Both the position numbers and the translations under genes were made by a program. Of a DNA stretch of 6,426 nt, positions 1 to 6,158 are shown one piece after another. Every line of letters begins with the position of its first letter. Position 1 is the first letter of the stretch. A model generated the notes under the pieces. That model worked only from the letters and a program-made list of their open reading frames with translations, made no database searches and was not told where the DNA came from. The stretch spans positions 1 through 6,426 of the forward strand of contig JAGQHR010000194.1 of NCBI GenBank assembly GCA_020431745.1, given 5' to 3'. This stretch comes from Candidatus Eiseniibacteriota bacterium. Its GTDB lineage: Bacteria > Eisenbacteria > RBG-16-71-46 > CAIMUX01.

Positions 1-124
1 GGGCGTCCCGGTCGAGCGCCGTGATCCGGGTCGCGGTCTCCCGGCGAAGGCCGAACGCCACCAGTCCGAACGGAATCGATGCGACCAAAAGCGAGGCGAC
101 GAAGATGCGGCCGCGCAAGCTCAC
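1..124 (-). CDS. N-terminal fragment of a membrane-anchored protein, probably a sensor kinase (partial, runs off the left edge)
   Basis: A minus-strand frame opens with GTG at 124-122 and stays open to base 1, giving 41 residues. The GTG shares four bases (GTGA) with the TGA stop of the lipoprotein gene upstream, the usual arrangement of translationally coupled genes. The peptide starts MSLRGRIFVASLLVASIPFG, has one hydrophobic segment at about residues 7-25 after two arginines, and continues with a charged stretch (LRRETATRITALDRD). This short-tail, single-anchor, then Arg-rich helix pattern is what I know from the N-termini of many sensor histidine kinases and HAMP-type receptors in high-GC bacteria. 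No catalytic domain lies inside the window, so the kinase reading is inference. It could instead be another single-anchor membrane protein, for example the first segment of a permease. I am fairly sure that it is a real gene and much less sure of its function. Confidence 0.68.
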   Translation of the reverse strand, partial: MSLRGRIFVASLLVASIPFGLVAFGLRRETATRITALDRDA

Positions 125-1623
125 GGAAGAGGGCTCCCGCCGCTCCAACCGGCGCGACCGAAACGGGGCAGGCCGCTTCCGTCGATCCGCACCCCGACCA
201 GTCCGGGACGGCTCACCAGGCTGGCGCCCGTCCGCAGGATCGGCACGACCCGCGCCGACTCGATCAGATAGCGCTCGAGCTCGGCGGGAGATCCGCCCGA
301 AGCGCCGGCGGGATGCGCCAGGCGCCGCCACTGATCCCATCCATCGAGCAGCCAGGGCGCATCTGTCGTCAGCTCGCCCGGCGCCTCGCAGGTGGTCTCC
401 AGCTCTTCCGGAATCGCCACCACGAACGCGAGCGCCCGCCCTGCGCGCAGCGTCGAGTAGAACGGGATCGACTCCACAGGATTGGAGACCACCGCCTTCG
501 CGAGCGAGGCCGAGGCCCGGGCCGCCACCCGCTCGGCGATGCGCATCGCGTCGGGATCGTTGGCGATCGACCAAACTTCCAGCCGCCGCTCCGTCGCCCC
601 TGGACTGCCCCCGTCAGATGCGGACGAATCCGTTTCGGACCCCGTCGATTGCTCCTGCGCAGAGCCCGCCTCCACGTCCGACGGAAGCGCGAGCTCGACA
701 CACGGCGCATCCTTCCAACCGAGCATCGCGGTCGGTTCGGCTTCGGCATCCGCGACCACCGTCGCGATGTCACTGCGGTCCAGGGTCAGCGCGACCGGAT
801 CGGGCAGGAGCAGGACGTAGCGGCGGGACCACGGCAGGCGTTCGACCTGCAGGCCGCGCGTGGCCAGGAACGAAACCGCCTTCCGCGACCAGACCCGACG
901 CACCACCGGTTCCTGACCCGCGAGGTCCCGCGGATCCGAGCCGGTCTTCATTCGGATGGTCAAACGGGGCGCCCGCTCCGACATGCCGGCAGGGGACGCG
1001 TACGGATTGGGCGGACAAGACAGCTGGCCGGTCGTCGCCTGCGCGATCATGAAGGTCCCCGAACCAACAGGCCAGGTCGCTCCCGGCCGCGGCGAGGCGA
1101 CGGCCAGGGCGGGATGGGCGAGCACCCGGGGGAAGTCACGCATCGGTGCGGGGAGCGCGACCTCGATGCGCCGGTCGTCGATCGCACGCATTCGATCCGG
1201 CCGGACCCAGCAGAACGGCGAACGCCCGACTCCGACTCGGAGCGCGGACGTCCTCCACGAGGCCACGACGTCCTGCGCGCGCAGGGCGGAACCGTCCCAG
1301 AAACGACGGGGAGCCAACGTCACCATCCAGACCCGCGCATCGGCGTCCGGCTCCCAACGCTCCGCGAGACGACCGCGAAGATTCCCTTCGCAATCCAGCT
1401 CGGTCAGCGTCTCGTAGAGCTGGCGGAAGAGAATCGCCTCGGAATCGTTGGTCGGCGTGGGCGCATGCGCGGCCTCCACGGTCTGACCGAGCTCGACCAC
1501 GATCTCCTCCGTCCGGATGGAACCGGACGACGGCGGAGAGAGGAAGCAGTCGGTCGTACGGGGAGTGCTCCGCGAGCGGGCGCAACCGGAAAGGAGGCCG
1601 AAACACAGAAGGATCGTCACCAT
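121..1623 (-). CDS. Extracytoplasmic solute-binding lipoprotein, SBP_bac_5 (peptide/nickel-binding) superfamily
   Basis: From ATG 1623 the product has 500 residues, normal for this family. It begins MVTILLCFGLLSGC, a hydrophobic segment ending in a lipobox (L-S-G-C, lipidated Cys14). The N-lobe carries the family pattern: LYETLTELD at 70-77, then LAERWEPDADARVWMVTL near 86-103, then FWDGSALRAQDVVASW at 108-123, as in DppA/OppA proteins. GSGTFMIA (187-194) matches the lobe-crossing GTGPF region. The C-terminal part (IESARVVPILRTGASLVSRP, 454-473) matches the closing helix-strand of the fold. The usual central segment (N...P..D..VR.A..yAiDR) is poorly conserved, and residues 317-346 are a low-complexity Ser/Gly/Glu linker. 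No importer permease or ATPase adjoins it; instead it is coupled by GTGA to a membrane-anchored protein, which suggests ligand sensing. Start uncertain: this ATG gives no arginine before the hydrophobic core. In-frame starts at 1758 (ATG), 1767 (ATG) and 1800 (GTG) would include an Arg-Arg pair but add a long odd leader. No clear ribosome binding site supports any of them. Confidence 0.85.
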   Translation of the reverse strand: MVTILLCFGLLSGCARSRSTPRTTDCFLSPPSSGSIRTEEIVVELGQTVEAAHAPTPTNDSEAILFRQLYETLTELDCEGNLRGRLAERWEPDADARVWMVTLAPRRFWDGSALRAQDVVASWRTSALRVGVGRSPFCWVRPDRMRAIDDRRIEVALPAPMRDFPRVLAHPALAVASPRPGATWPVGSGTFMIAQATTGQLSCPPNPYASPAGMSERAPRLTIRMKTGSDPRDLAGQEPVVRRVWSRKAVSFLATRGLQVERLPWSRRYVLLLPDPVALTLDRSDIATVVADAEAEPTAMLGWKDAPCVELALPSDVEAGSAQEQSTGSETDSSASDGGSPGATERRLEVWSIANDPDAMRIAERVAARASASLAKAVVSNPVESIPFYSTLRAGRALAFVVAIPEELETTCEAPGELTTDAPWLLDGWDQWRRLAHPAGASGGSPAELERYLIESARVVPILRTGASLVSRPGLVGVRIDGSGLPRFGRAGWSGGSPLP

Positions 1624-1793
1624 GGCGGCGACCGCGGGAGTCCGTCGATCGCCGGCGCCGGACGCGCGTCGGGACGGGAAATCGGGGCGGTCTGCGCATC
1701 GTCCCCGCAGCCTCGGCCGGCCCTGGCAACGCCCACTCGGATCCGCGGATCCCGACATTCCTCGCATGCGCTGACGATCGCAGAACCGGCCGA

Positions 1794-1822
1794 TCGACAC
1801 AACCGGAGGCGGTTCCTACAAT
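1794..1822 (+). promoter_or_regulatory. Sigma-70-type promoter for the YigZ-family gene, predicted leaderless transcript
   Basis: TCGACA at 1794-1799 differs from the consensus -35 by one base. TACAAT at 1817-1822 differs from the consensus -10 by one base. The spacer between them is exactly 17 bases. Counting six bases from the end of the -10 places +1 at 1829, which is the A of the downstream ATG. There is no Shine-Dalgarno at usable distance (the only GGAGG lies about 20 bases upstream, inside the promoter), so a leaderless mRNA is the simplest reading. The match is seen directly; its activity is inferred. Confidence 0.7.
1801..1814. repeat. Short perfect dyad AACCG-N4-CGGTT in the promoter spacer, possible operator
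   Basis: AACCG at 1801-1805 and CGGTT at 1810-1814 are perfect inverted repeats around GAGG. They lie wholly between the -35 and -10 hexamers of the promoter above, where a bound regulator would block RNA polymerase or re-space the promoter. Half-sites of only five bases can arise by chance in GC-rich DNA, so this is a weak candidate. Confidence 0.3.
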
Positions 1823-1828
1823 CGCGTC

Positions 1829-2467
1829 ATGGTGACGAAACCCGATCCCGATCGGTACGGATCGATCGACCACGGCCCCGAGATCGAAACCAAGGTGCAA
1901 GGCTCACGCTTTCTCGGGCAGGCCTTCCGTGTCGCGACCATGGCCGAGGCCGAGGCGTTGGTGCACGACGTCTCCCGGAAGTACCACGACGCCACCCATC
2001 ATTGTCGGGCGGTGCGCCTCGGACCACCGGAAGGTCCCTTCGAGCGCGGCGACGACGACGGTGAACCTTCCGGCACGGCCGGCACTCCGATCCTGGGTGC
2101 GCTCCGCAGGGCCGACATCTTCGATGCCTTGATCGTGGTGACCCGCTACTTCGGTGGAACCAAGCTCGGCACCGGAGGACTCGTCCGCGCGTACGGAGAT
2201 GCCGCGCGCTCCGCGCTGGAAGTCGCGCCCCCGCGTACGATCTGGCGGGAAGCGGTCCTGACCCTCGTCTTCGCCTACGAGGACGTGGGTGTGGTGGAGA
2301 CGTTCCTGGCGCGGGAGGCCGGCGTGATCCGCCACGTCGAACGCGTCTTCGAGGCCCGGCCGCGATTCGTCGTCACGGTGTTGCAAAGCGCCGGCGAGCG
2401 GCTGCGGGGCGTCATCGTCGAGGCCTCGGCCGGCCGGGTCAGCGTCGCGGGTCCCGAACCGATCTGA
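1829..2467 (+). CDS. yigZ: YigZ/IMPACT family protein (UPF0029, DUF1949 C-terminal domain)
   Basis: The 212-residue product matches bacterial YigZ proteins over its full length, and such proteins are usually about 200-220 residues. The N-terminal IMPACT (UPF0029) domain spans about residues 18-130. It carries KVQGSRFLG (22-30), DATHHC (54-59), DDGEPSGTAG (76-85) and the hallmark TRYFGGTKLGTGGLVRAYG (105-123). Residues about 140-195 are the ferredoxin-like DUF1949 domain. The eukaryotic homologue IMPACT regulates the Gcn2 kinase through its RWD domain, which is absent here. The bacterial role is not firmly established, though a link to translation or nucleic-acid binding has been proposed. It is expected to be cytosolic, with no signal peptide or membrane segment. 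ATG 1829 is preferred because the conserved domain starts soon after it and a near-consensus promoter points at it. It is separated by 74 bases from the exporter operon, with only a weak hairpin between, so read-through is possible. Confidence 0.93.
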   Translation: MVTKPDPDRYGSIDHGPEIETKVQGSRFLGQAFRVATMAEAEALVHDVSRKYHDATHHCRAVRLGPPEGPFERGDDDGEPSGTAGTPILGALRRADIFDALIVVTRYFGGTKLGTGGLVRAYGDAARSALEVAPPRTIWREAVLTLVFAYEDVGVVETFLAREAGVIRHVERVFEARPRFVVTVLQSAGERLRGVIVEASAGRVSVAGPEPI

Positions 2468-2476
2468 CGGCAACTC

Positions 2477-2494
2477 CCGAGGCAACCTCCTCGG
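2477..2494 (+). terminator. Weak GC-rich hairpin between yigZ and the exporter operon
   Basis: CCGAGG (2477-2482) pairs with CCTCGG (2489-2494) around a six-base loop, ten bases after the yigZ stop. No T-run follows, so it is at best a poor intrinsic terminator or a pausing/attenuating hairpin in a read-through transcript. The stem is short enough to be chance in DNA of this composition. Confidence 0.25.
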
Positions 2495-2533
2495 TGCGGG
2501 CTCCGTACTGGTCCTCGTCGTCCACGATCGAAC

Positions 2534-2538
2534 GAGGA
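2534..2538 (+). promoter_or_regulatory. Ribosome binding site GAGGA that decides the first permease start
   Basis: GAGGA ends three bases before ATG 2542. The alternative in-frame GTG at 2494 has a GAGG (2479-2482) only within a hairpin, and it would add 16 residues of no recognisable character (MRAPYWSSSS...). The ATG is therefore preferred, although the spacing is a little short. Confidence 0.55.
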
Positions 2539-2541
2539 ACC

Positions 2542-3330
2542 ATGCTCCACCCAGATCCAGCAACCCAAGCCGTGACCGGAGGATCCGCCGGCATCGGACG
2601 CCTCGACGCGATCCGGATCGCGTCCGCCGGTTTTTGGGGACCGGTCACCGCCGCCCGCGCGCTGCGACGCCTCCTGGTCCTGGCCTCCGGGTTCCTGGCC
2701 CTGATCGTGGTCCTCTCGGTCCTGAACATCCTCTCCCGCGGGGAGCTGCGGGATCTCCGCGAGCTCACCGTCGTTCCGGGGATTCCGCTGGCTGCGGCGC
2801 TGCTCTCGGAAATGGCGCTCCGCGACGGGATCACCCAACGCACTCTCCTCTATGCGCTGCTGGGGCCGGCTCCACGCACCGTGCTCGCCGGGACCCGGAC
2901 CGTTCTCACCGCCGTGCTGCTCGCCGTCGGGAGCGCGACTCTGCTCACCGTGTTCCATCTGCTGCTGCGCGCGAGCTTCGCGTCCTGGGCTCAGGACATG
3001 CTTGCGGCCGCGGTCGGAAGCCTCGCCTACGTCGCCCTCTTCGGGGTGCTGCATCTGCTCACGAAGCGCGGTCTCATCGCGTCGCTCGCGCTCTTCGCGA
3101 CGTTCGACTGGGCGATCGGGATGCTCCCCTTTTCGATCCGTCTCCTTTCGCCGTCGTATCACCTGCGCGTGCTCGGCAAAGCTCCCCATGCCTTCCCGAT
3201 CCCGGTGTTCACCGAGGCGGCCAAGAGCAATCCATTCCTCGCGACGGTCGTGCTGGTGCTGGTCGCCGCGATCGCGATCTACATGACGGGCCGGCTCTTC
3301 GCCCGGAAGAACCTCCCGGAGCTGTGCTGA
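2542..3330 (+). CDS. ABC-2 type transporter permease, first module
   Basis: The product has 262 residues and a probable six-helix topology, with hydrophobic segments near residues 44-64, 76-94 (weak), 119-141, 152-172, 176-196 and 232-250. After helix 2 the cytoplasmic loop reads LRDGITQRTLLYALLGPAPR (93-112). It matches the ABC-2 family pattern (charged, then G-T/R-L, then two leucines, P, R), which contacts the ATPase. There is no cleavable signal peptide; the first 40 residues are a cytoplasmic, partly amphipathic tail. The substrate cannot be inferred. Its TGA overlaps the ATG of the next gene by one base (TGATG), so it is made together with the ATPase downstream, its likely partner. It has almost no detectable sequence similarity by eye to the second permease, beyond the shared loop pattern and size. 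ABC-2 membership rests on topology, the loop and context. Confidence 0.82.
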   Translation: MLHPDPATQAVTGGSAGIGRLDAIRIASAGFWGPVTAARALRRLLVLASGFLALIVVLSVLNILSRGELRDLRELTVVPGIPLAAALLSEMALRDGITQRTLLYALLGPAPRTVLAGTRTVLTAVLLAVGSATLLTVFHLLLRASFASWAQDMLAAAVGSLAYVALFGVLHLLTKRGLIASLALFATFDWAIGMLPFSIRLLSPSYHLRVLGKAPHAFPIPVFTEAAKSNPFLATVVLVLVAAIAIYMTGRLFARKNLPELC

Positions 3331-4313
3331 TGAGCGCTTCCAACGGCAAGCCATGGATCGAGCTCGACGGCGTCGACCTCGCCCGCGGTGGGCGACCCGT
3401 ACTCCGCGGAGTTTCCGCCACGCTGAGCGGACGCGCGATCGGTCTGGTCGGTGCGAACGGCGCGGGAAAGTCCACTTTGATCGGCGCGCTCCTCGGTGTG
3501 CTGCGCGCCCAACGGGGGCGCATCCGGGTCATGGGCCTCGAGCTTCCACAGCACGCACTGGAAGTGCGGACGCGGGCCGGCGTGATGGCCGAACAGGCGG
3601 GGATCTTTCCCGGCGGATCGGGCGTGGACGCGGTCGCCTACGCCGGACAGCTCAACGGACTCCCGCGGCGGGAAGCGTTGCGGCGCGCCCATCGCGCTCT
3701 GGATGCCCTGGGCGTGGGAGAGGAACGCTACCGTGCGACCGACGGGTACTCGACCGGCATGCGGCAGCGTTGCAAGCTCGCGATGAGCCTCTGTCACGAT
3801 CCCGAAGTCCTGATCCTCGACGAGCCCACGGTCGGCCTCGATCCGGCGGGACGGATCCAGCTCCTCACCCTCATCCGCGGGCTGGCCGAGGAAGGTCGAC
3901 GCATCCTCCTCAGCACCCACGTCCTGCACGACGCCGAGTTCCTCTGTGACGAGATGCTCCTGTTGGAGTCGGGCACCGTCGCCTATGCGGGACCGGTCGC
4001 CACCCTCGTCGACCCCGGCGCCGGCAGCATGATCGCCGAAGGCGAGGGCCTGGATCTCGCGGTCGTCGAATCCCTCCTGGCCGCCGGACTCGATGCCCGT
4101 CTCGAAGAGGCACGCACGCGAACGGGGTCGGTCACCGCGACGCGGCTGCGCTTTCTCTCACACGGCGACACCGACCTCACGCGATTCTGGGCGGTCGTCG
4201 CCCGTCACGGCGCGGAAGTCCGCCGGCTCCGGCGCGACAGCGTTTCGTTGGAGGACGCGGTCCTCACGGTCATGGACGGCGCCCGCGAGCGCTCGCGAGG
4301 AGGACGGTCATGA
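3330..4313 (+). CDS. ABC transporter ATP-binding protein, first module (ABC-2 exporter type)
   Basis: The ATG overlaps the preceding stop by one base; a GGAG lies eight bases upstream (3318-3321). The 327-residue product is a complete nucleotide-binding domain plus a C-terminal extension. Walker A is GANGAGKST (41-49), the signature is YSTGMRQR (140-147), Walker B is LILDEPTVGLDP (161-172) with catalytic Glu165, and the switch histidine is His197 in LLSTHVLHD. The Q-loop position reads MAEQAG (86-91); glutamate there is familiar in this subfamily, where MPE is common. Residues about 221-327 form the extension typical of drug/lipid/antibiotic export ATPases and end in a SLEDAVL motif (306-312). 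It hydrolyses ATP at the cytoplasmic face to drive the adjoining ABC-2 permeases. It is distinct in sequence from the second ATPase, so the two are not a recent duplication. The frame is also open upstream to 2634, but that part is the shadow of the permease gene. Confidence 0.93.
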   Translation: MSASNGKPWIELDGVDLARGGRPVLRGVSATLSGRAIGLVGANGAGKSTLIGALLGVLRAQRGRIRVMGLELPQHALEVRTRAGVMAEQAGIFPGGSGVDAVAYAGQLNGLPRREALRRAHRALDALGVGEERYRATDGYSTGMRQRCKLAMSLCHDPEVLILDEPTVGLDPAGRIQLLTLIRGLAEEGRRILLSTHVLHDAEFLCDEMLLLESGTVAYAGPVATLVDPGAGSMIAEGEGLDLAVVESLLAAGLDARLEEARTRTGSVTATRLRFLSHGDTDLTRFWAVVARHGAEVRRLRRDSVSLEDAVLTVMDGARERSRGGRS

Positions 4314-5101
4314 GCGAGCTGGCAATGCATCCCGTCCCCGGAGCCCGGCAGGTCGTGGCCGCGATCACCAGGCGCGAGCTCGTCCTCGCCTCCAAGCGCA
4401 AGCTGGTCCGGCTCCTCTTTCTGTTCAGCACGCTGCCGCCGATCCTGCTCACGATCATCCTGTTGGTGCGGAACCTCGCGGAACAGGCGACCGGTGCGCA
4501 CCTCCCGTGGGATCCGCTGCTCCAGTTTCTGCAGTTCCAATCCTTGCCGGTGGGGCTGCTCGTCCTGGGGATCGGTACGCCTCTAGTGGCGCGTGATCGT
4601 GCCGAGGACGTCCTCTTCCTCTACGCGACGCGTCCCGTGCTCCCGTGGTACTACGCACTCGGCCGGATGCTCGCGGTCGCACTTCCCGCCGGAGGACTGC
4701 TCCTCGCGCCCGGTGTCCTGATCGCGATCCTCCGCGTCGGGATCACCGCGGATCTCGGCGTCGGAGAAGCCTTGGAGCTCATCGGCAAGCTCACGGTGGT
4801 CTCCGTGCTCACCGCCTGGGGTTTGGCGGGAGTCTCGGTCGGCGCCAGCGCCGGCACGCGCCGCGCGCGATGGGCGATGCTGCTCGCCCTGCTCTGCTTC
4901 GCCGTTCCGGATCTGATCGCGAAGTCCATCTCCCACCGTGATCCATGGCCGCTCGGCCCGGGATCCGCCGTCTCCGAGATGATCGCGAGCGCCTTCTCCC
5001 GCGGGGATCACGGCCTCATCGCCGCGGTCGTCCTGCTCGCCTACGGATGCGCGGGGTTCTGGATCATCACCATGCGAGTGCGCGGGGAGATGACGCCATG
5101 A
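4310..5101 (+). CDS. ABC-2 type transporter permease, second module
   Basis: The start is ATG 4310, overlapping the previous stop (ATGA), with an excellent GAGGAGG at 4297-4303, six bases upstream. A second in-frame ATG at 4325 lacks such support. The 263-residue product has about six hydrophobic segments: 32-53, 76-95, 119-141, 156-178, 188-205 and 236-254. The first loop holds ARDRAEDVLFLYATRPV (94-110), followed by WYYALGRM (113-120). This is the clear ABC-2/NosY-like pattern (R-D-x-x-x-x-x-L-x-L-x-x-x-RP, then a helix ending in G-R/K). The region before helix 1 (ITRRELVLASKRKLVR) is the usual basic, amphipathic cytoplasmic helix leading into the membrane. It probably pairs with the ATPase encoded immediately downstream, or forms a heterodimeric channel with the first permease. 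The cargo is unknown. Confidence 0.88.
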   Translation: MSELAMHPVPGARQVVAAITRRELVLASKRKLVRLLFLFSTLPPILLTIILLVRNLAEQATGAHLPWDPLLQFLQFQSLPVGLLVLGIGTPLVARDRAEDVLFLYATRPVLPWYYALGRMLAVALPAGGLLLAPGVLIAILRVGITADLGVGEALELIGKLTVVSVLTAWGLAGVSVGASAGTRRARWAMLLALLCFAVPDLIAKSISHRDPWPLGPGSAVSEMIASAFSRGDHGLIAAVVLLAYGCAGFWIITMRVRGEMTP

Positions 5102-6045
5102 GCACCGGCTCGACCGCCACCCTACGCGAGGTCAGCGTCTTCTACGGCGAGGTCCTGGGCCTCAGCCGGATCGACCTCGAGCTCGAGCCCGGCATCACCG
5201 GGATCGTCGGCCCCAACGGCTGCGGCAAGAGCACGCTCATGCGCGTGCTGACCGGGCTCATCGAGGTGTCGGAAGGCGAGGTCGTCGTCCTGGGGAGTCG
5301 ACCGTTCCACGACGCCGCGATCCGCCGCCGCATCGCGTTCGTCCCCGCGACGGAGTGCTTCTTCGACGGACTCTCGGCACGGCGCAATCTCGATATCGCG
5401 TTCCGGATGCGGGGTCTCGACAAGGATGCGACGCGCGCTGCGACCGACCGCGCGCTCGGCATCGCCGATCTCGAAGCCGATGCCCATCGCGTCTATCGCA
5501 CCTGGTCGCGCGGCATGCGCCAGCGATTGAAGCTCGGCCTGGCGCTGGCCGACGAGGGCGCGGAGATCGTGCTGCTCGACGAGCCGTTTCTCGGCGTCGA
5601 TCCGCCCTCGCGCCGTCAGCTCCAGCGGTTGGTCGTCGAGCTGGGCCGGACCGGGCGCTCCGTGCTGGTCTCGTCGCACGTTCTTCATGAGATCGAGTCG
5701 CTGACCGATCGCGTCGCCGTGCTTTCGCATGGACGGATCCTCGGTCACGGCAGCATCGAACACCTGCTGGAAGAAGTGCGCGACCGACATCCGCACCGGA
5801 TCCGGATCGCGACGGCCGATCCGAGGAACCTCGCCGTCCGGCTCCTCTCGCTGGGACACGTGAGCGCGGTGCAGGTCGATCCGGACGCGGTGGAGCTGAT
5901 CACCGAGACTCCCAGTCTCGCCTACCGGGAGATCGCGGGGGCGATCGCGGATTCGGGAATCGTGGTCTACGAAGTCGAGACTCTGGACCAGGGACTGGAA
6001 GCGGTCTTCCGCAACGTCACCGCCGCGGGCGTCGACCGCCTCTGA
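5098..6045 (+). CDS. ABC transporter ATP-binding protein, second module, with altered Q-loop
   Basis: ATG 5098 overlaps the preceding stop (ATGA), and GGGGAG at 5084-5089 lies eight bases upstream. The 315-residue product has Walker A GPNGCGKST (38-46), signature WSRGMRQR (136-143), Walker B IVLLDEPFLGVDP (157-169) with catalytic Glu162, and switch His194 in VSSHVLHE. In FVPATECFFDGLS (81-93) the Q-loop residue that is normally Gln (or Glu in related exporters) aligns to Ala84. Thr85-Glu86 follow and might substitute. The signature starts with Trp in place of the usual Leu/Tyr. The other catalytic motifs are intact, so it should hydrolyse ATP. Residues about 230-315 are the C-terminal extension, ending LDQGLEAVFRNVT like the SLE-x-x-F tail of related exporters. 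As the last gene of the four-gene unit, it is followed after 10 bases by a GC-rich hairpin. The open frame back to 4945 is a shadow. Confidence 0.93.
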   Translation: MSTGSTATLREVSVFYGEVLGLSRIDLELEPGITGIVGPNGCGKSTLMRVLTGLIEVSEGEVVVLGSRPFHDAAIRRRIAFVPATECFFDGLSARRNLDIAFRMRGLDKDATRAATDRALGIADLEADAHRVYRTWSRGMRQRLKLGLALADEGAEIVLLDEPFLGVDPPSRRQLQRLVVELGRTGRSVLVSSHVLHEIESLTDRVAVLSHGRILGHGSIEHLLEEVRDRHPHRIRIATADPRNLAVRLLSLGHVSAVQVDPDAVELITETPSLAYREIAGAIADSGIVVYEVETLDQGLEAVFRNVTAAGVDRL

Positions 6046-6055
6046 CGCCGATCGA

Positions 6056-6073
6056 GGAGCCGCAGGGGGCTCC
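6056..6073. terminator. GC-rich hairpin after the exporter operon, candidate terminator
   Basis: GGAGCC (6056-6061) pairs perfectly with GGCTCC (6068-6073) around GCAGGG, starting 10 bases after the last exporter stop. A second small hairpin, TCCC-AGCC-GGGA, follows at 6081-6092. Neither has a T-run on either strand, so classical intrinsic termination is not assured. The position between convergent genes favours a transcript-end role, perhaps with Rho. Confidence 0.45.
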
Positions 6074-6114
6074 CGAGGAATCCCAGCCGGGACCGCTACG
6101 GTAGTTCGCGATGA

Positions 6115-6158
6115 ACGTTGCTACCGGGGTACCGGATGGAAACAACACCTCGGTAACG
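6115..6158. repeat. Nested inverted repeats in the convergent spacer, function unknown
   Basis: CCGG (6124-6127) and CCGG (6132-6135) can pair around GGTA. They are flanked by GTTG (6117-6120) and CAAC (6143-6146). Alternatively CGTT-GCT-ACCG (6116-6126) can pair with CGGTAACG (6151-6158) with a three-base bulge. The outer arm ends two bases past the OsmC stop codon as read on the minus strand, so it could shape the 3' end of that transcript. The stems are short and the alternatives compete, so this is a weak structural element only. Confidence 0.25.

Noticed and set aside
1775..1796. CGATCG repeated at 1775-1780 and 1791-1796 as a possible regulator site
   Set aside because: GATCG and CGATCG words are common throughout this window, so two copies in the intergenic region are not informative.
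79..2064. A 661-codon open frame on the plus strand, and a 343-codon one at 21-1052, antisense to the binding lipoprotein
   Set aside because: Both translate to Arg/Pro/Gly-rich, domain-free sequence typical of the complement of high-GC genes. The minus-strand frame has a lipobox and recognisable SBP_bac_5 motifs, so the plus frames are shadows.
1904..2563. A 219-codon minus-strand frame opposite yigZ
   Set aside because: The plus strand has unmistakable YigZ motifs over the full length. The antisense frame has no recognisable fold and no promoter or ribosome binding site.
2634..3329. In-frame upstream extension of the first ATPase to 2634
   Set aside because: The added part is Arg/Pro/Gly-rich with no ABC motifs. 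The ATG at 3330 has a GGAG and a one-base overlap with the previous stop, so no fusion is indicated.
2275..3354. A 359-codon minus-strand frame rich in Glu/Arg/Gln opposite the first permease
   Set aside because: The E/R/Q/H-rich composition is the expected antisense of a Leu/Ala/Val-rich membrane protein. The sense frame gives six membrane segments in an operon context.
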